A program made the position numbers and the translations under genes. 50,884 bases of DNA. Origin: an uncultured Eubacteriales bacterium. GTDB taxonomy: Bacteria > Bacillota > Clostridia > Oscillospirales > CAG-382. The DNA lies in assembly GCA_934479825.1 (NCBI GenBank), contig CAKSOW010000018.1, positions 1 through 50,884 on the forward strand. Reading direction: 5' to 3'. Under the pieces are notes generated by a model. It ran no database searches. It worked only from the letters and a program-made list of their open reading frames with translations, and was not told where the DNA came from. Every line of letters starts with the position of its first letter. Positions within the stretch are counted from its first letter, which is position 1. Below are positions 25,501 to 34,168 of the stretch, piece after piece.

Positions 25501-27771
25501 GGTACCGACGGCTCTAAAGTCGATGCTCAGGCAAAGAAACTTACCGCATACAGCGAGCTTAGCTACACCGTACCGACTATCAGCGTCGGTTTCGATTACC
25601 TCGGCTGGGGTATGAGCAAGCAGAGAAACGGATTGCTTGACCCGAAAGATTATCCGACCATGACCGATATCGTCAAGAAAGCGCTTGCTGAACGTCAGAA
25701 GACCGGCGGCAAATACGCGAATATGGTCAACATTTCCACTTGGAACGAATACGGCGAGGGTACCTATGTCATGCCGACCGCGCGTTTCGGCTTCGGCTAC
25801 CTTGACGCGATCCGCACGGCATTCACCAAGACGGATTCCGCCAAGCACAACGATTTGACGCTAACGGCAACGCAAAGACAGCGTATCAACTATCTGTTCG
25901 ACCAGAACCGTCAGCTGCTCCGTCCGCAACTGCTTGTCGAGACCGAAGAAGAGGATCCGTATAAGGACGCTGTGGTCGTAAGCGCCGTTAAAATGGGCGA
26001 AGATGCCGGAAACTGGACCGATTACGGCGGAAATACGCCGGAATCCAAAGACGGAAATATGGTCATCGTTCCGACCGGAAACGATCCGGCTGTATTCCGT
26101 AAAGGGTACATCGAGCCGGTTTCCTGCGATGAAGCCAATGCCGTTCGTGTCCGCGCCAAGATAACAGGCTCTCAGGACAGCGTTATGCAGGTGTTCTTCC
26201 GCACGAACGACGGTAAGGAATTTTCACAGACAAAATCCGCTAATACAAAACTTGTGCAGAACGAATGGCATGATTACTATTTCGATTTCCGCAAGAACAA
26301 GGAATGGGTTGGCTCTATTGTCAATATCCGTCTTGACCCGGCAGAATACAAATGTGAGCTTGCCGAGATTGAATCGATCGAATTTGTAAAACTTCCCGAA
26401 ATTGTCGAAAAGATTCCGTTTACAGTGGATATCATCGGCGGCGAGATCTCGCTCATCAAAGAAGCGGATCGCACGAACGGCGGACTTATGATTCCGCTAT
26501 ATCCCGAAAGCGGCATTCTCTCGCGTATGATGTGCACCTATTCTTGGAACAAGACCACCAAGGAACTTACCGTTACCAACGGAAAACATACCGTTACATT
26601 CGTAATCGGCACAGACACCGCTGTGGTTGACGGCAAAGAAACAAAGCTGTACGCAGTAACCTATTGGTATGACGGATTGCCGGTCATTCCGCTGGATACG
26701 CTTGCCACATCGCTCGGTTACTATCCGGTCTACCATGAGGACGGAAACGGTGTAAGCATTATGCTTGGCAGTGCGTCGGATTATGATATCATCAAGACGC
26801 GCAAACCCAATCAGTATGAGTTTAACCTGACAGGCGACATTGAGGACTGGTCCGCTCAAGGCAGTACGCTTTCGGTTTCCGACGGCGTTTTGAAGGGCGT
26901 TTCCGGTGATGGATCTTATGACCCGGCGGTTATTTCCCCCGGCCTTTCGGTCAAGGCTGAAGCGTATCCGACTATTTCCGTTCGCATGAAGTGGGACAGA
27001 AAAAATGTTGACCGCAAGGACTACATTGCCATCTACTTCAAGACGGCGCGGACCGGACTTTCCGAATCGCGCAAGGTCACGATTGAGGATCTTCCGGTTT
27101 CGAGCAATGGCGAGTTCGTGGAATTCAAATTTGACATGAGCAAGCATTTGCAGTGGAACGGCGAGATCACCGGTATCCGGCTTGACCCGTTCAACGCACC
27201 GGGTACGTTTGAAATCGACTATATCCGCTTTGAAAAAGCCGAAGGCGCGGAAGAAGCAGAAGCCGCTGCGGCTGCACGTGAAGCAAATTTAGACGATACG
27301 ATTGTCAATGGAGACGCGTCGATTGAAAAGTACAATCCTATGTTTGCGGACAACGCCACCATTTCCATTGTCCGGACATTAAGCGGCGACCCGTGCTATG
27401 ATGTAAAAGCGGCTGGCGGACAGACTTGGACGTATTGCTGCCAGAAAGTGAAATTCAAGCCCGGAGCAACGTATCACATTGAATTTGACGCACGCATGAC
27501 CGGCACAAATACCGGGGACATGACCGAGGGGCTCAGCACCGGTATTCATGTCAACCTAATGTACAACGGCGGCAGTGAACGCGACCACTTTAAGGAAGTC
27601 GGCGTACTGAAAATGAGCCGTTTTGACGAATGGCAGCATTTTTCCGTAGACTTAACCGTAGGGGAAGACTGCGACAATACAAACGATGTTGTCGGAATCT
27701 TTACCAACCCGATCGAAACGACCGGCGTCAACTACCAGATTGACAATCTTGTCATGACACGGGTTGAATAA
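22543..27771 (+). CDS. Giant secreted S-layer-homology protein with WbsX/GH99-like catalytic domain (1742 aa)
   Basis: A signal peptide (1-26, ending AFAAD) is followed by a galactose-binding-like beta-sandwich (about 27-175), a Pro/Lys/Asp-rich linker, three S-layer-homology motifs (about 210-385; FTDVPATEWYASEI, AEWYTPYVEYAVTKGI, SPYYPAVYKLYNAGI) and two further beta-sandwich regions (about 395-765). The WbsX/GH99-like barrel (about 783-1091) has GINVCPLW, VLGYYDEG and the typical STWNEYGEGTYVMPT. A sandwich (1142-1283), a copper-amine-oxidase-N-like stalk (1291-1413) and two C-terminal sandwiches follow. The sandwiches share a W-x-G-x-I-x-x-x-R-x-D-P motif. SLH motifs should tether it to the cell wall. 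The barrel family includes endo-acting mannosidases, but the substrate is unknown. Confidence 0.85.
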   Translation: MKKTKLLLCSLLVLCAVFFGMTAFAADDIVFTFENEDSLAGWSTSYLRYNFDPGYFNGYAFEKSANLSDPMFISPTLDINAEDYRYVVVNMKFSLDASWNRNGRIFFLVPDGKWEQAYSVSSGRYENLNQTDFINVVFDMSQSETWSGVIKQLRIDPFEAPGTIGLRSITITNTLPAEPPDDSGKTEDSGKTDEPKKETGVFLKPNTYHNNFTDVPATEWYASEIANAYELGFVNGKSDTLFDPDGGMTIAEAVTLAARTNNACGSADYDFTPADGAEWYTPYVEYAVTKGIIKADTYADYNAAVTRGQMADIFAATLPGSEYAAVNSVGKIPDVAQNSPYYPAVYKLYNAGIVMGNDAYGTFAPDDGIKRCEAAAIINRVANKENRVKKNLLTVVPALDNDAFTVSSEAKFLMDDEKFRHTHLGGVPGDWDMIRILDAPEKDGRAPYVLTDHSDKNEAYFVRKFFAVSDGVLDLEFGVRIYGQNGAFLMFTDENGTPVVEILLDHGKYTVLAPDGSYTDTGAVYVNSSVYFDIHVNLDKKTFDFGLDGNYYGTYPLAADKPISALRCGVTKAGYLTLAPDFAYLYHNYLTLEKFAAAPANILPYDVSVISDGGRVTKESMYTERSGGGTVALRSNASGRTGIASNFEKASGTVVFESYILLPTVLDGAEIALTSGDTTVFSLVTKDGNFVAPDGSVVRYATKNLWTIVRFEADTAAGKALVKINGKAAGTYSFANAAELIDGYRISFTPSEEAVMYTDEISAFIKLPYPDDYVPEPQIPESDYFIGINVCPLWREGTHYGWDEITAYPEITPVLGYYDEGSPEVSDWEIKMMAEHGIDYEIFCWYPNGNDTKPIFRTHMDEAIIEGYFNARYSDKLKFAVMWENSSVSGLTFEDFKNYTVPYWIEYFFKDDRYVKLDNKPLLTVWQLENKFKDVSSKEAFDYLREECRKAGFDGCEILLYSSNTDPAYETSMKASGIDGLIAYHWGTDGSKVDAQAKKLTAYSELSYTVPTISVGFDYLGWGMSKQRNGLLDPKDYPTMTDIVKKALAERQKTGGKYANMVNISTWNEYGEGTYVMPTARFGFGYLDAIRTAFTKTDSAKHNDLTLTATQRQRINYLFDQNRQLLRPQLLVETEEEDPYKDAVVVSAVKMGEDAGNWTDYGGNTPESKDGNMVIVPTGNDPAVFRKGYIEPVSCDEANAVRVRAKITGSQDSVMQVFFRTNDGKEFSQTKSANTKLVQNEWHDYYFDFRKNKEWVGSIVNIRLDPAEYKCELAEIESIEFVKLPEIVEKIPFTVDIIGGEISLIKEADRTNGGLMIPLYPESGILSRMMCTYSWNKTTKELTVTNGKHTVTFVIGTDTAVVDGKETKLYAVTYWYDGLPVIPLDTLATSLGYYPVYHEDGNGVSIMLGSASDYDIIKTRKPNQYEFNLTGDIEDWSAQGSTLSVSDGVLKGVSGDGSYDPAVISPGLSVKAEAYPTISVRMKWDRKNVDRKDYIAIYFKTARTGLSESRKVTIEDLPVSSNGEFVEFKFDMSKHLQWNGEITGIRLDPFNAPGTFEIDYIRFEKAEGAEEAEAAAAAREANLDDTIVNGDASIEKYNPMFADNATISIVRTLSGDPCYDVKAAGGQTWTYCCQKVKFKPGATYHIEFDARMTGTNTGDMTEGLSTGIHVNLMYNGGSERDHFKEVGVLKMSRFDEWQHFSVDLTVGEDCDNTNDVVGIFTNPIETTGVNYQIDNLVMTRVE

Positions 27772-27774
27772 AAA

Positions 27775-28766
27775 GGCAAGGGTTGCGAGCCCTTGACCCT
27801 GCTTGCTTTTCTTAAAAGAAAAGCGGGGAAAAGAATTTGAATTTGATGCCCGATGGTTAGACCATCGGGCGTCTTTGGCTTTTCCGGAAAAAAACGGATT
27901 GAGCGCTTTTCGTTCGTGAAAAGCATATAAGGGATGTTTTTAATGTTACTTTTTCGCTTGTACGAAAAAGTAACCAAAAAGTACACCAGAGGGTTGCGAC
28001 CCTCTGGACTCCCGGGGAACGGTTCAAAATTCCGAGCGGTGGATTTTTGATTAGATTACAAGCTAATTGATATCAAGAAATTTTTGTGAGAAATCGCCGC
28101 TTTGTGCATACAGCTCGGAGTATTTTGAACCGGTGCGAGACGGCGGCTTTACTGCGCGAGGATATGTGGGTACTTATGAAAAGGCGGAGTTCGATTGGGG
28201 TGGACAGCAGGTTATGTGTTTCATAAAATGGGGAGGTTCGGTGGGAATTTGTTTTTGAGTGGATGGAAAACTATTTTTTAGGAAAATAAAGAGTTTTGTT
28301 AAAAAGTGAAAAATCCGATTATCTGCATATGTGTAAACCACAGATTTATACCAAACTTTCTTTTCGCTCACACCGGGTTCCCATTCTCACCGCAACAAAT
28401 ATAACGTGCAGTTTCCCTTTTAAACGACCGCTTGCGGCGGCAAGCACGCACCGCAACTTCGATTTTCCGCAAAACCCGACTCTGCGTCTGCTGTAAAATC
28501 TCCCTTTCGCACCGGTTCAAAATATTTCCGAGCTATATTGCACAAGACGGCGATTTTTGCAAAAATTTCTTGATAGGCACATAGCTTGCGTTTTAGCAAG
28601 TAATCACACGCTCTGAATTTTGAACCGTTTTTCGGGAGTCGGGAGGGTCGCAACCCTCGCGGCTGCTTTTTGGTTCTTTTTGCAGAAGCAAAAAGAACCA
28701 AAAAACGCCTTTTTCTGTTACTTTTTCGTACAAACGAAAAAGTAACAGAAAAATTGCCTTTACAGT
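27775..28766 (-). repeat. Long intergenic hairpin-array repeat, copy 2 (core orientation -)
   Basis: The copy lies between convergent genes. The left part has TTTTCTTAAAAGAAAA, the tag hairpin GCCCGATGGT/ACCATCGGGC (27848-27870), GCTTTTCG/CGAAAAGC, GTTACTTTTTCGCTTGTACG, CCAGAGGGTTGCGACCCTCTGG, and an alpha stem-loop opened by GGTTCAAAATTCCGAGCGG and closed by GCTCGGAGTATTTTGAACC. The core is reversed relative to copy 1: GGACAGCAGGTTATGTGTTT comes first and CTTGCGGCGGCAAGCACGCA later. The right part repeats the alpha stem-loop and the hairpins, one of them changed to GGTTCTTTTTGCAGAAGC. No credible ORF is present. Confidence 0.85.
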
Positions 28767-28803
28767 AAAAGTGGTTCTGCAAGGTATATCCTTGCAGAAC
28801 CAC
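28767..28803 (-). terminator. Long hairpin downstream of the AraC gene
   Basis: GTGGTTCTGCAAGG pairs with CCTTGCAGAACCAC around a 4-5 base loop. On the minus strand it follows the AraC stop by about 14 bases. The following sequence is only moderately T-rich, so termination is likely but not certain. Confidence 0.6.
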
Positions 28804-28816
28804 CCACTGAAACAGC

Positions 28817-29647
28817 TCATTTTTTTCTGTATCCCGACGCATTCTTCTTGTAGACACCCGGCAGCATCCCGGTCACATTCCGGAATACCTTGCGAAAATA
28901 GGCAGGCGAACTGAAATTGAGCGTCTCGGCTATCTCTTCGGCACTCTTGTTCTGAGCAATCATCTTCTGCGCCAGACGAACGCGCGCATTGTTCTTGTAT
29001 TCGACCGGCGTCAGGCCGGTATATTTCTTGAATGCCGTGTAAAACCCGGACGGCGAAAGACCGCACATTTCCGCAAGCTCCTCTGCATAAAAATCTTCCG
29101 TGCAATGCTCTTCAATGTAAACGGCGGCTTTTTCGGCGGCATTGTCACAAATGCGCTCTGTGGTCTTGTCGAGCGACGGCAAGAGCTTTTCAAAAAAATC
29201 GTAAAACGCCATGACGGCTGCAAGCCCTGTCTTTTCCGGATCGCTGTATAACGTGTAAAGCCGCTCAAAGATATCCGGAAACGGCATATCCGCCGGCGGC
29301 TTTTGCAGCACATAACTGTCGTACAAACCGGTGTTTCCGGGAATGGCTCCGAACTCGCTCTTTAATTCAAACCCGAAGTCAATTCCATAAAATACAATGT
29401 CCGGTTCTCCCGTCCAGATAGCTGTGTAACGCTGACGGCGTGGAATGTACAACAATTCGCCGGCTGATACCGGAAGTGCGCCGGATGGCGTTGTGAAAAC
29501 GGTGTGTCCCTCGACGAGATAATAGAGCGACGCGGTAGCTCTGCCGCTCCGTTTGTCGCAAAGGCTGTTGCCGGGAATGTGAAAATGATGCACGGCGTAG
29601 TGGCTTAAAGAGAAAAATGTTCCGAAAAGTTCGTCTGTTCTCTGCAT
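28817..29647 (-). CDS. AraC family transcriptional regulator
   Basis: This 276-residue protein starts at ATG 29647, with AGGGAG 8 bases before it. A GTG at 29656 lies too close to that site. The N-terminal cupin-like sensor domain (about 10-150) contains LYYLVEGHTVFTTPSG and LLYIPRRQRY. The C-terminal double helix-turn-helix has LAEMCGLSPSGFYTAFKKYTGLTPVEYKNN and IAETLNFSSPAYFRKVFRNVTGMLPGVYKK, the AraC signature. It is divergent from, and shares an overlapping promoter region with, the dehydrogenase operon at 29770, its likely target. The effector is probably a sugar, which is an inference. Confidence 0.92.
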   Translation of the reverse strand: MQRTDELFGTFFSLSHYAVHHFHIPGNSLCDKRSGRATASLYYLVEGHTVFTTPSGALPVSAGELLYIPRRQRYTAIWTGEPDIVFYGIDFGFELKSEFGAIPGNTGLYDSYVLQKPPADMPFPDIFERLYTLYSDPEKTGLAAVMAFYDFFEKLLPSLDKTTERICDNAAEKAAVYIEEHCTEDFYAEELAEMCGLSPSGFYTAFKKYTGLTPVEYKNNARVRLAQKMIAQNKSAEEIAETLNFSSPAYFRKVFRNVTGMLPGVYKKNASGYRKK

Positions 29648-29686
29648 GCGACGCACTCCCTTTGTAGAAAAATGTCCTTTTTTTAT

Positions 29687-29726
29687 ATTATAGTGTCTTG
29701 CTTGTTGTTTGTCAATATGTTATGAT
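29687..29726. promoter_or_regulatory. Overlapping divergent promoters (AraC gene / dehydrogenase operon)
   Basis: Minus strand: TTGACA (29715-29710), 17 bp, TATAAT (29692-29687). Plus strand: TTGCTT (29698-29703), 17 bp, TATGAT (29721-29726). The two polymerases would compete for the same DNA, and the weaker plus promoter is the one expected to need activation by the AraC protein. Confidence 0.8.
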
Positions 29727-29769
29727 AAAAATATCCAAAAAACAAAATTTTGGAAGGGGAGAACATAAA

Positions 29770-30777
29770 ATGAAACAAATCATTTTTGCAGCAGTCAACC
29801 AAACAGAACTCATCGATACGCCAGTCATTCAGCCGAACGATAATGAGGTTTTAGTCAAAACTGCGTTCAGCACAATCAGCTGCGGAACTGAACGTGCCAA
29901 CCTTACGGGAAGCACCAATGTCGGCCCGGGCGGCGGCATGCCGTGGTATCCGGTAAAACTCGGTTACAGCACGTCGGGCAGTGTTGAAAAAGTCGGCAAG
30001 AACATCAAAAGCGTTGTGCCGGGCGACAGAGTCGCTATGTATTGGACGTTTCATGCCGAATACAATACGCCGATTGAAGAACGCGTCGTCAAAATCACCG
30101 ACGAGCGGGTGTCGCTTCGCTCAGCGGCGCTTATGCATATTGCTGCGTTTCCGCTTGCTGCTCTTCGCAAAACACGCCTTGAAATCGGCGAAAGCATGTT
30201 AGTGATGGGACTTGGTATTCTCGGCCAGTTTGCTGTAACATTAGCTCATGCGGCCGGCGCTGTTCCGGTCATTGCCGCCGACCCGAATCCCAAGCGTCGC
30301 GAAGAGGCGCTGGCTGGCGGAGCCGACTATGCATTTGACCCAACCGAACCCGGTTTTGCCGAAAAAGTAAAAGAACTGACCGGTGGCGGTGTCAATACGG
30401 CCATCGAAGTGACCGGTGTGGGCGCAGGTCTTAACGAAGCGCTTGACTGTATGGCACCGTTCGGCAGAGTGGCACTGCTTGGCTGCACGCGGAATCCGGA
30501 TTTCACGGTCGATTATTATCAAAAGGTACATAAACCGGGCATTACGCTGATCGGAGCGCACACCATGGCGCGTCCGGAACATGAATCGCACCCCGGTTGG
30601 TTTACCGTGCGCGACGATATCAAAGCTCTTATGAAATTGGTCGGTGAGGGAAGAATCGATCTCGAAGGAAAGATTCGAGAAACGCATTCGCCGTTGGAGG
30701 CTGTTGCCGTATATGACCGGTTGATTCACGATAAGGATTTTCCGACCGTCGTTCAGTTTGATTGGTCGAAACTTTGA
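29770..30777 (+). CDS. Zinc-type alcohol/polyol dehydrogenase-like protein (MDR superfamily)
   Basis: This 335-residue protein starts at ATG 29770 behind GGAAGGGGAG. An upstream ORF extension lacks a ribosome site. It has the GroES-like N-terminal domain (TAFSTISCGTERANLTG) and a Rossmann fold with VMGLGILGQFAVTLAHAAGA and VIAADPNPKRREEALAGGADYAFD. The classical GHE catalytic-zinc motif is replaced (GYSTSGSVEKVG), and the structural Cys4 lobe is absent. This matches the bi-domain oxidoreductases often found with GFO/IDH/MocA partners in sugar or inositol catabolism. It is the first gene of a three-gene operon. The substrate is unknown. Confidence 0.85.
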   Translation: MKQIIFAAVNQTELIDTPVIQPNDNEVLVKTAFSTISCGTERANLTGSTNVGPGGGMPWYPVKLGYSTSGSVEKVGKNIKSVVPGDRVAMYWTFHAEYNTPIEERVVKITDERVSLRSAALMHIAAFPLAALRKTRLEIGESMLVMGLGILGQFAVTLAHAAGAVPVIAADPNPKRREEALAGGADYAFDPTEPGFAEKVKELTGGGVNTAIEVTGVGAGLNEALDCMAPFGRVALLGCTRNPDFTVDYYQKVHKPGITLIGAHTMARPEHESHPGWFTVRDDIKALMKLVGEGRIDLEGKIRETHSPLEAVAVYDRLIHDKDFPTVVQFDWSKL

Positions 30778-30796
30778 TCCGAAAGGAGAGAAATTC

Positions 30797-31831
30797 ATGA
30801 GAAAAATCAAGATTGCGCAGATCGGTATCGGGCATGACCACGCCCCCGACAGTTTCCGCACGCTTTACAAACGCCAGGACATTTTTGATATTGTCGGCTG
30901 GTGTGCCGTAGAGGGAGAAGAAAACAGCGTCGATTTCATGAAAAAACGCTTCGATTTTTACACAAAGACCAAACAGCTTACGCTGGAAGAAATCTGGAAC
31001 ACGCCGGATTTAGAGGCAGTTTTGATCGAAACCGGCGACTGGGATTTAACCAAATATGCGCGCATGGCGGCAGAAAGGAATCTTCATGTGCGTATGGATA
31101 AGCCGGGCGGCATGATTTCGGGTGAGTATGAAGATATGCTCCGCGTCATGAAAAAGACCGGCAAGGTGTTTCAGGTCGGATACATGTACCGCTACAATCC
31201 GAAATACCTGGAATTATTACAAATGGTTGAAAACGGCGAACTGGGGCGTATATACAGTGTCGAAGCGCACATGGACTGTGAGCACGGAGCGGAAAAGCGT
31301 GCTTGGCTGGGACATTTCGGCGGCGGCATGATGAATTTTCTCGGCTGTCATTTAGTGGATCTGATTTTTCGTTTGCAGGGAATACCGGAGGAGATCATTC
31401 CGCTTAATACATCCAGCGGCTTTGACGGCGTAACGGCAAATGATATCGGCTTTGCCGTGTTCCGCTACAAGAACGGTGTGTCGTTTGCCAAAACGGCGGC
31501 TTGCGAGCCCGGCGGTTTTATGAGAAGACAGCTTGTGGTGTGCGGTGAAAAGAGAACCGTGACGCTTTTGCCGTTTGAACGCTATGTTGAGGGCGGACAA
31601 AAGACCGATATGCGCGTGTGCGAGAAAGGCGTTGAGGGCTGGGGGTACGACGGCGTGCGTTCCTCAAGCGACACCTACGATCGCTACAACGCCATGTTTG
31701 AAGATTTTTACCGCTTTGTCACGGAGGGACGCAAAAATCCCTACACGCTTGAATATGAGGCAAGACTTCATCGGATTTTACTTGCCGCGTGCGGCGACAA
31801 GGTAGATTATAAAGGAGAAATACATCTATGA
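30797..31831 (+). CDS. GFO/IDH/MocA family oxidoreductase
   Basis: This 344-residue protein starts at ATG 30797 behind GAAAGGAGAG. An earlier in-frame start lies inside the preceding gene. The N-terminal NAD-binding fold (IKIAQIGIGHDHAPDSFRTL) and the family motif with the catalytic Lys (VRMDKPGGM, normally EKP) are present. The C-terminal alpha/beta domain contains GGGMMNFLGCHLVDLIFRL. Such enzymes oxidise or reduce sugar carbons, cyclitols or amino sugars. It ends in an ATGA overlap with the next gene. Confidence 0.9.
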   Translation: MRKIKIAQIGIGHDHAPDSFRTLYKRQDIFDIVGWCAVEGEENSVDFMKKRFDFYTKTKQLTLEEIWNTPDLEAVLIETGDWDLTKYARMAAERNLHVRMDKPGGMISGEYEDMLRVMKKTGKVFQVGYMYRYNPKYLELLQMVENGELGRIYSVEAHMDCEHGAEKRAWLGHFGGGMMNFLGCHLVDLIFRLQGIPEEIIPLNTSSGFDGVTANDIGFAVFRYKNGVSFAKTAACEPGGFMRRQLVVCGEKRTVTLLPFERYVEGGQKTDMRVCEKGVEGWGYDGVRSSSDTYDRYNAMFEDFYRFVTEGRKNPYTLEYEARLHRILLAACGDKVDYKGEIHL

Positions 31832-32793
31832 AAGCTGTTTTGATCAACGACGACAAATCGTTATCTTTGCGTGAAGTTCCTGACCCCCTTTTAAAAGACG
31901 ATGAAATTTTAGTCAAGGTCATGGCAAGCGGCGTAAACCGTGCCGATCTGCTGCAGCGCGAGGGAACCTATCCGTCTCCGGCAGGCTGTCCGGAATGGAT
32001 GGGGCTGGAAATTTCGGGTACAGTTGAAAAGATCGGAGCGCTTGCCGCCGAAAAGAGCGCGTTTAGGATCGGCGACCGTGTCTGTGCCCTGATGGGAGGC
32101 GGCGGATATGCCGATTATGCGGCAGTCAAATACGATATGGCCTTGCCGCTTCCGTCAAATTTCGATTTTGCGCAAGGCGCTTGCATTCCCGAAGTATACT
32201 GCACGGCGTACTTAAATCTGTTTCATGAAGCGGCGCTCCAAAAAGGCGAAACTATGCTGGTGTTTGCCGGAGCAAGCGGTGTAGGCATTGCCGCTACACA
32301 GATTGCGAAAGCGATGGGTGCCAAGGTGATCGCTACGGTTCGGAGCGATGAAAAGGTTGAACTGATTCGCAAATTTGGTGCTGACGTGATTGTCAATACC
32401 AAAAAGACGGACATTCAAAACGCCTTTGCAGAATATCCGGTCAATGTTGTTCTCGACTGTGTGGGCGGTGAACAGCTTGGCGAATGCTTTACCAAAATGG
32501 CGCGCCGCGGCCGCTGGATCATGATAGCAACGCTGGGCGGCAAACGTGCGACAATCGACCTAGGCGCGCTGTTATCCGGCGGTTTTTGCTTAAAAGGCAG
32601 TACGCTTCGCAGCCGGACGCCGGAATTCAAGGCGCAGATTTTGTCTGAGGTGCGCGAAAAGCTGTATCCGTATTTTGAAAGCGGTGCGGTAAAGCCGGAG
32701 ATCTACGCAACGTTCCCGTTTGAGAAAGCGGAAAAAGCACAAAGCGTTCTGTATTCCAACAAGAATATCGGCAAGGTCATCCTGACGCACTGA
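31828..32793 (+). CDS. NAD(P)H:quinone oxidoreductase-like zinc-free MDR protein
   Basis: This 321-residue protein starts within the ATGA overlap. It has the GroES-like domain with GVNRADLLQREGTYPSPAGCPEWMGLEISG and a Rossmann fold with FAGASGVGIAATQIAKAMGAKVIATVRS, and it resembles the PIG3/TP53I3 quinone reductase group. Zinc ligands are lacking. Co-translation with the MocA-type enzyme suggests a role in the same pathway rather than general quinone detoxification, but this is an inference. Confidence 0.9.
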   Translation: MKAVLINDDKSLSLREVPDPLLKDDEILVKVMASGVNRADLLQREGTYPSPAGCPEWMGLEISGTVEKIGALAAEKSAFRIGDRVCALMGGGGYADYAAVKYDMALPLPSNFDFAQGACIPEVYCTAYLNLFHEAALQKGETMLVFAGASGVGIAATQIAKAMGAKVIATVRSDEKVELIRKFGADVIVNTKKTDIQNAFAEYPVNVVLDCVGGEQLGECFTKMARRGRWIMIATLGGKRATIDLGALLSGGFCLKGSTLRSRTPEFKAQILSEVREKLYPYFESGAVKPEIYATFPFEKAEKAQSVLYSNKNIGKVILTH

Positions 32794-32798
32794 GGAAG

Positions 32799-32848
32799 AA
32801 AAAACCGGCAGGAGCCAAAAGGCTCCTGCCGGTTTAATTTTTTCCGGT
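32799..32848. terminator. Bidirectional terminator between convergent genes
   Basis: AAACCGGCAGGAGCC pairs perfectly with GGCTCCTGCCGGTTT around AAAA, with A- and T-rich flanks on both sides. Confidence 0.92.
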
Positions 32849-32868
32849 CGGCGGACGTAATCCACGTG

Positions 32869-34008
32869 TTAAAAGCCAAGGCATCTGTAAACCGTGTTGA
32901 TAAGATCCTTGTGATTCACAGCATGCGGCGTATTGTAGACCGATTGCATATAGACAATGGAGATCTTGTTTTGAGGATCGAACGAAACAAATGCTCCTGC
33001 CGCGCCGTCCCAGCCAAATTCGCCGACCGGCGAGAGTCTGCCGCTTTCGGCAGGCTTTATATGGGTGCGCACGCCGAGCCCATAACTGTATCCCGGCAGA
33101 TTGCATGCTTTAAAGCCTTCTTGCTCATCGGCCTTTAAATGCGGCTTTCTCATAAGCTCTACGGTTTCCGGTTTCAATAACGCATATCCGTCGGCAGATG
33201 TTCCAAGGTTTGTCATGGCCGTGGCGAACTTGATGTAATCGGCCGGGCAGGAGATGATGCCGGCGCCGCCGCTGTCATATTCTTCACCCAGTATGAAAGG
33301 GTTGTTCGGATTAGCGGCCGGCTGTGTCTTGCCTTTTCCGTTCATTTCGTAAAGCTTTGCAAGTTTGCCGAAATCCTCGGATGTGACATGCATGTGGGAG
33401 TTTTCCATGCCGAGAGGCTCGAAAACCTCTTCTTTTAGATAATCGCAGAACTTCTTGCCGGTTACAACCTCGGCAAGAGCGGCAAGCATGTCATGCCCCA
33501 ATCCGTAGGCAAAATTTGTGTGCGGTTCAAAGCGGATCGGCAGTTCGGCAAGCTGCCTGACCGTCGCAACCGTTGGACAGGGAAGTCCCTGCCTTATGCC
33601 GATATTGCTGTCGCAAAATAAGTATTCATAGCTGTATCCGTTTGTCATGCAAAACAGATCGCGTACCGTAATCGGATTGTTTGCTTCATGCGGTTTGCTT
33701 TTTCCGTCCTCAATGATGGGGTGTGCGAACTCCGGCATATACGCGGCAAGCGGCGCTTTTAAATCAATAAGCCCGCGTTCGACAAGCCGCAAAACCGAAG
33801 CACAGGTAATTGGCTTGGAGGCGGAGAATAAGAAAAAACGAGTGTTTTCATCGATCCGGCGGCAAGCCTCACGGTCGGCAAAACCGGTCATATAGCGGTA
33901 TACCGGAGTATAACCGACAGAAACGGTGATATCGACGCCGGGGATTTCGCGGCGTTCGGTGAAGTCTTGCATGAGTTCCTTTACCGGGGAAAAATCGTAG
34001 TTTGTCAT
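32869..34008 (-). CDS. Serine hydrolase, class C beta-lactamase/esterase family
   Basis: This 379-residue protein starts at the minus-strand ATG 34008 (MTNYDFSPVKELM), behind GAGGTATCC. The SxxK motif is FSASKPITCAS, the second-site Tyr is in NFAYGLGHDMLA, and a late GGAGIISCPADYIKF region matches the family. There is no signal peptide, so it is cytoplasmic and more likely an esterase or peptidase-like enzyme than an antibiotic beta-lactamase. Confidence 0.88.
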   Translation of the reverse strand: MTNYDFSPVKELMQDFTERREIPGVDITVSVGYTPVYRYMTGFADREACRRIDENTRFFLFSASKPITCASVLRLVERGLIDLKAPLAAYMPEFAHPIIEDGKSKPHEANNPITVRDLFCMTNGYSYEYLFCDSNIGIRQGLPCPTVATVRQLAELPIRFEPHTNFAYGLGHDMLAALAEVVTGKKFCDYLKEEVFEPLGMENSHMHVTSEDFGKLAKLYEMNGKGKTQPAANPNNPFILGEEYDSGGAGIISCPADYIKFATAMTNLGTSADGYALLKPETVELMRKPHLKADEQEGFKACNLPGYSYGLGVRTHIKPAESGRLSPVGEFGWDGAAGAFVSFDPQNKISIVYMQSVYNTPHAVNHKDLINTVYRCLGF

Positions 34009-34047
34009 AAGGATACCTCGCGGACAAGCAAATTTAGAGTTATTATT

Positions 34048-34075
34048 ATTATACACGCTTTTTTTTTCTTGTCAA
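34048..34075 (-). promoter_or_regulatory. Promoter of the serine hydrolase gene
   Basis: Minus strand TTGACA (34075-34070), 16 bp, TATAAT (34053-34048). Confidence 0.8.
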
Positions 34076-34168
34076 GCCATATAGGGGTGTTCAAATGTTT
34101 CTGCTTATAATGTTGTACAAAAAAGTGTGTTTCATTTTGTGGCATTTCCTGATTTTCATGTACAGACA

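Noticed and set aside
23890..25848. 652-codon open frame on the minus strand
   Set aside because: It is antisense to the conserved SLH/WbsX protein, has no ribosome site or domain, and arises from the codon bias of the real gene.
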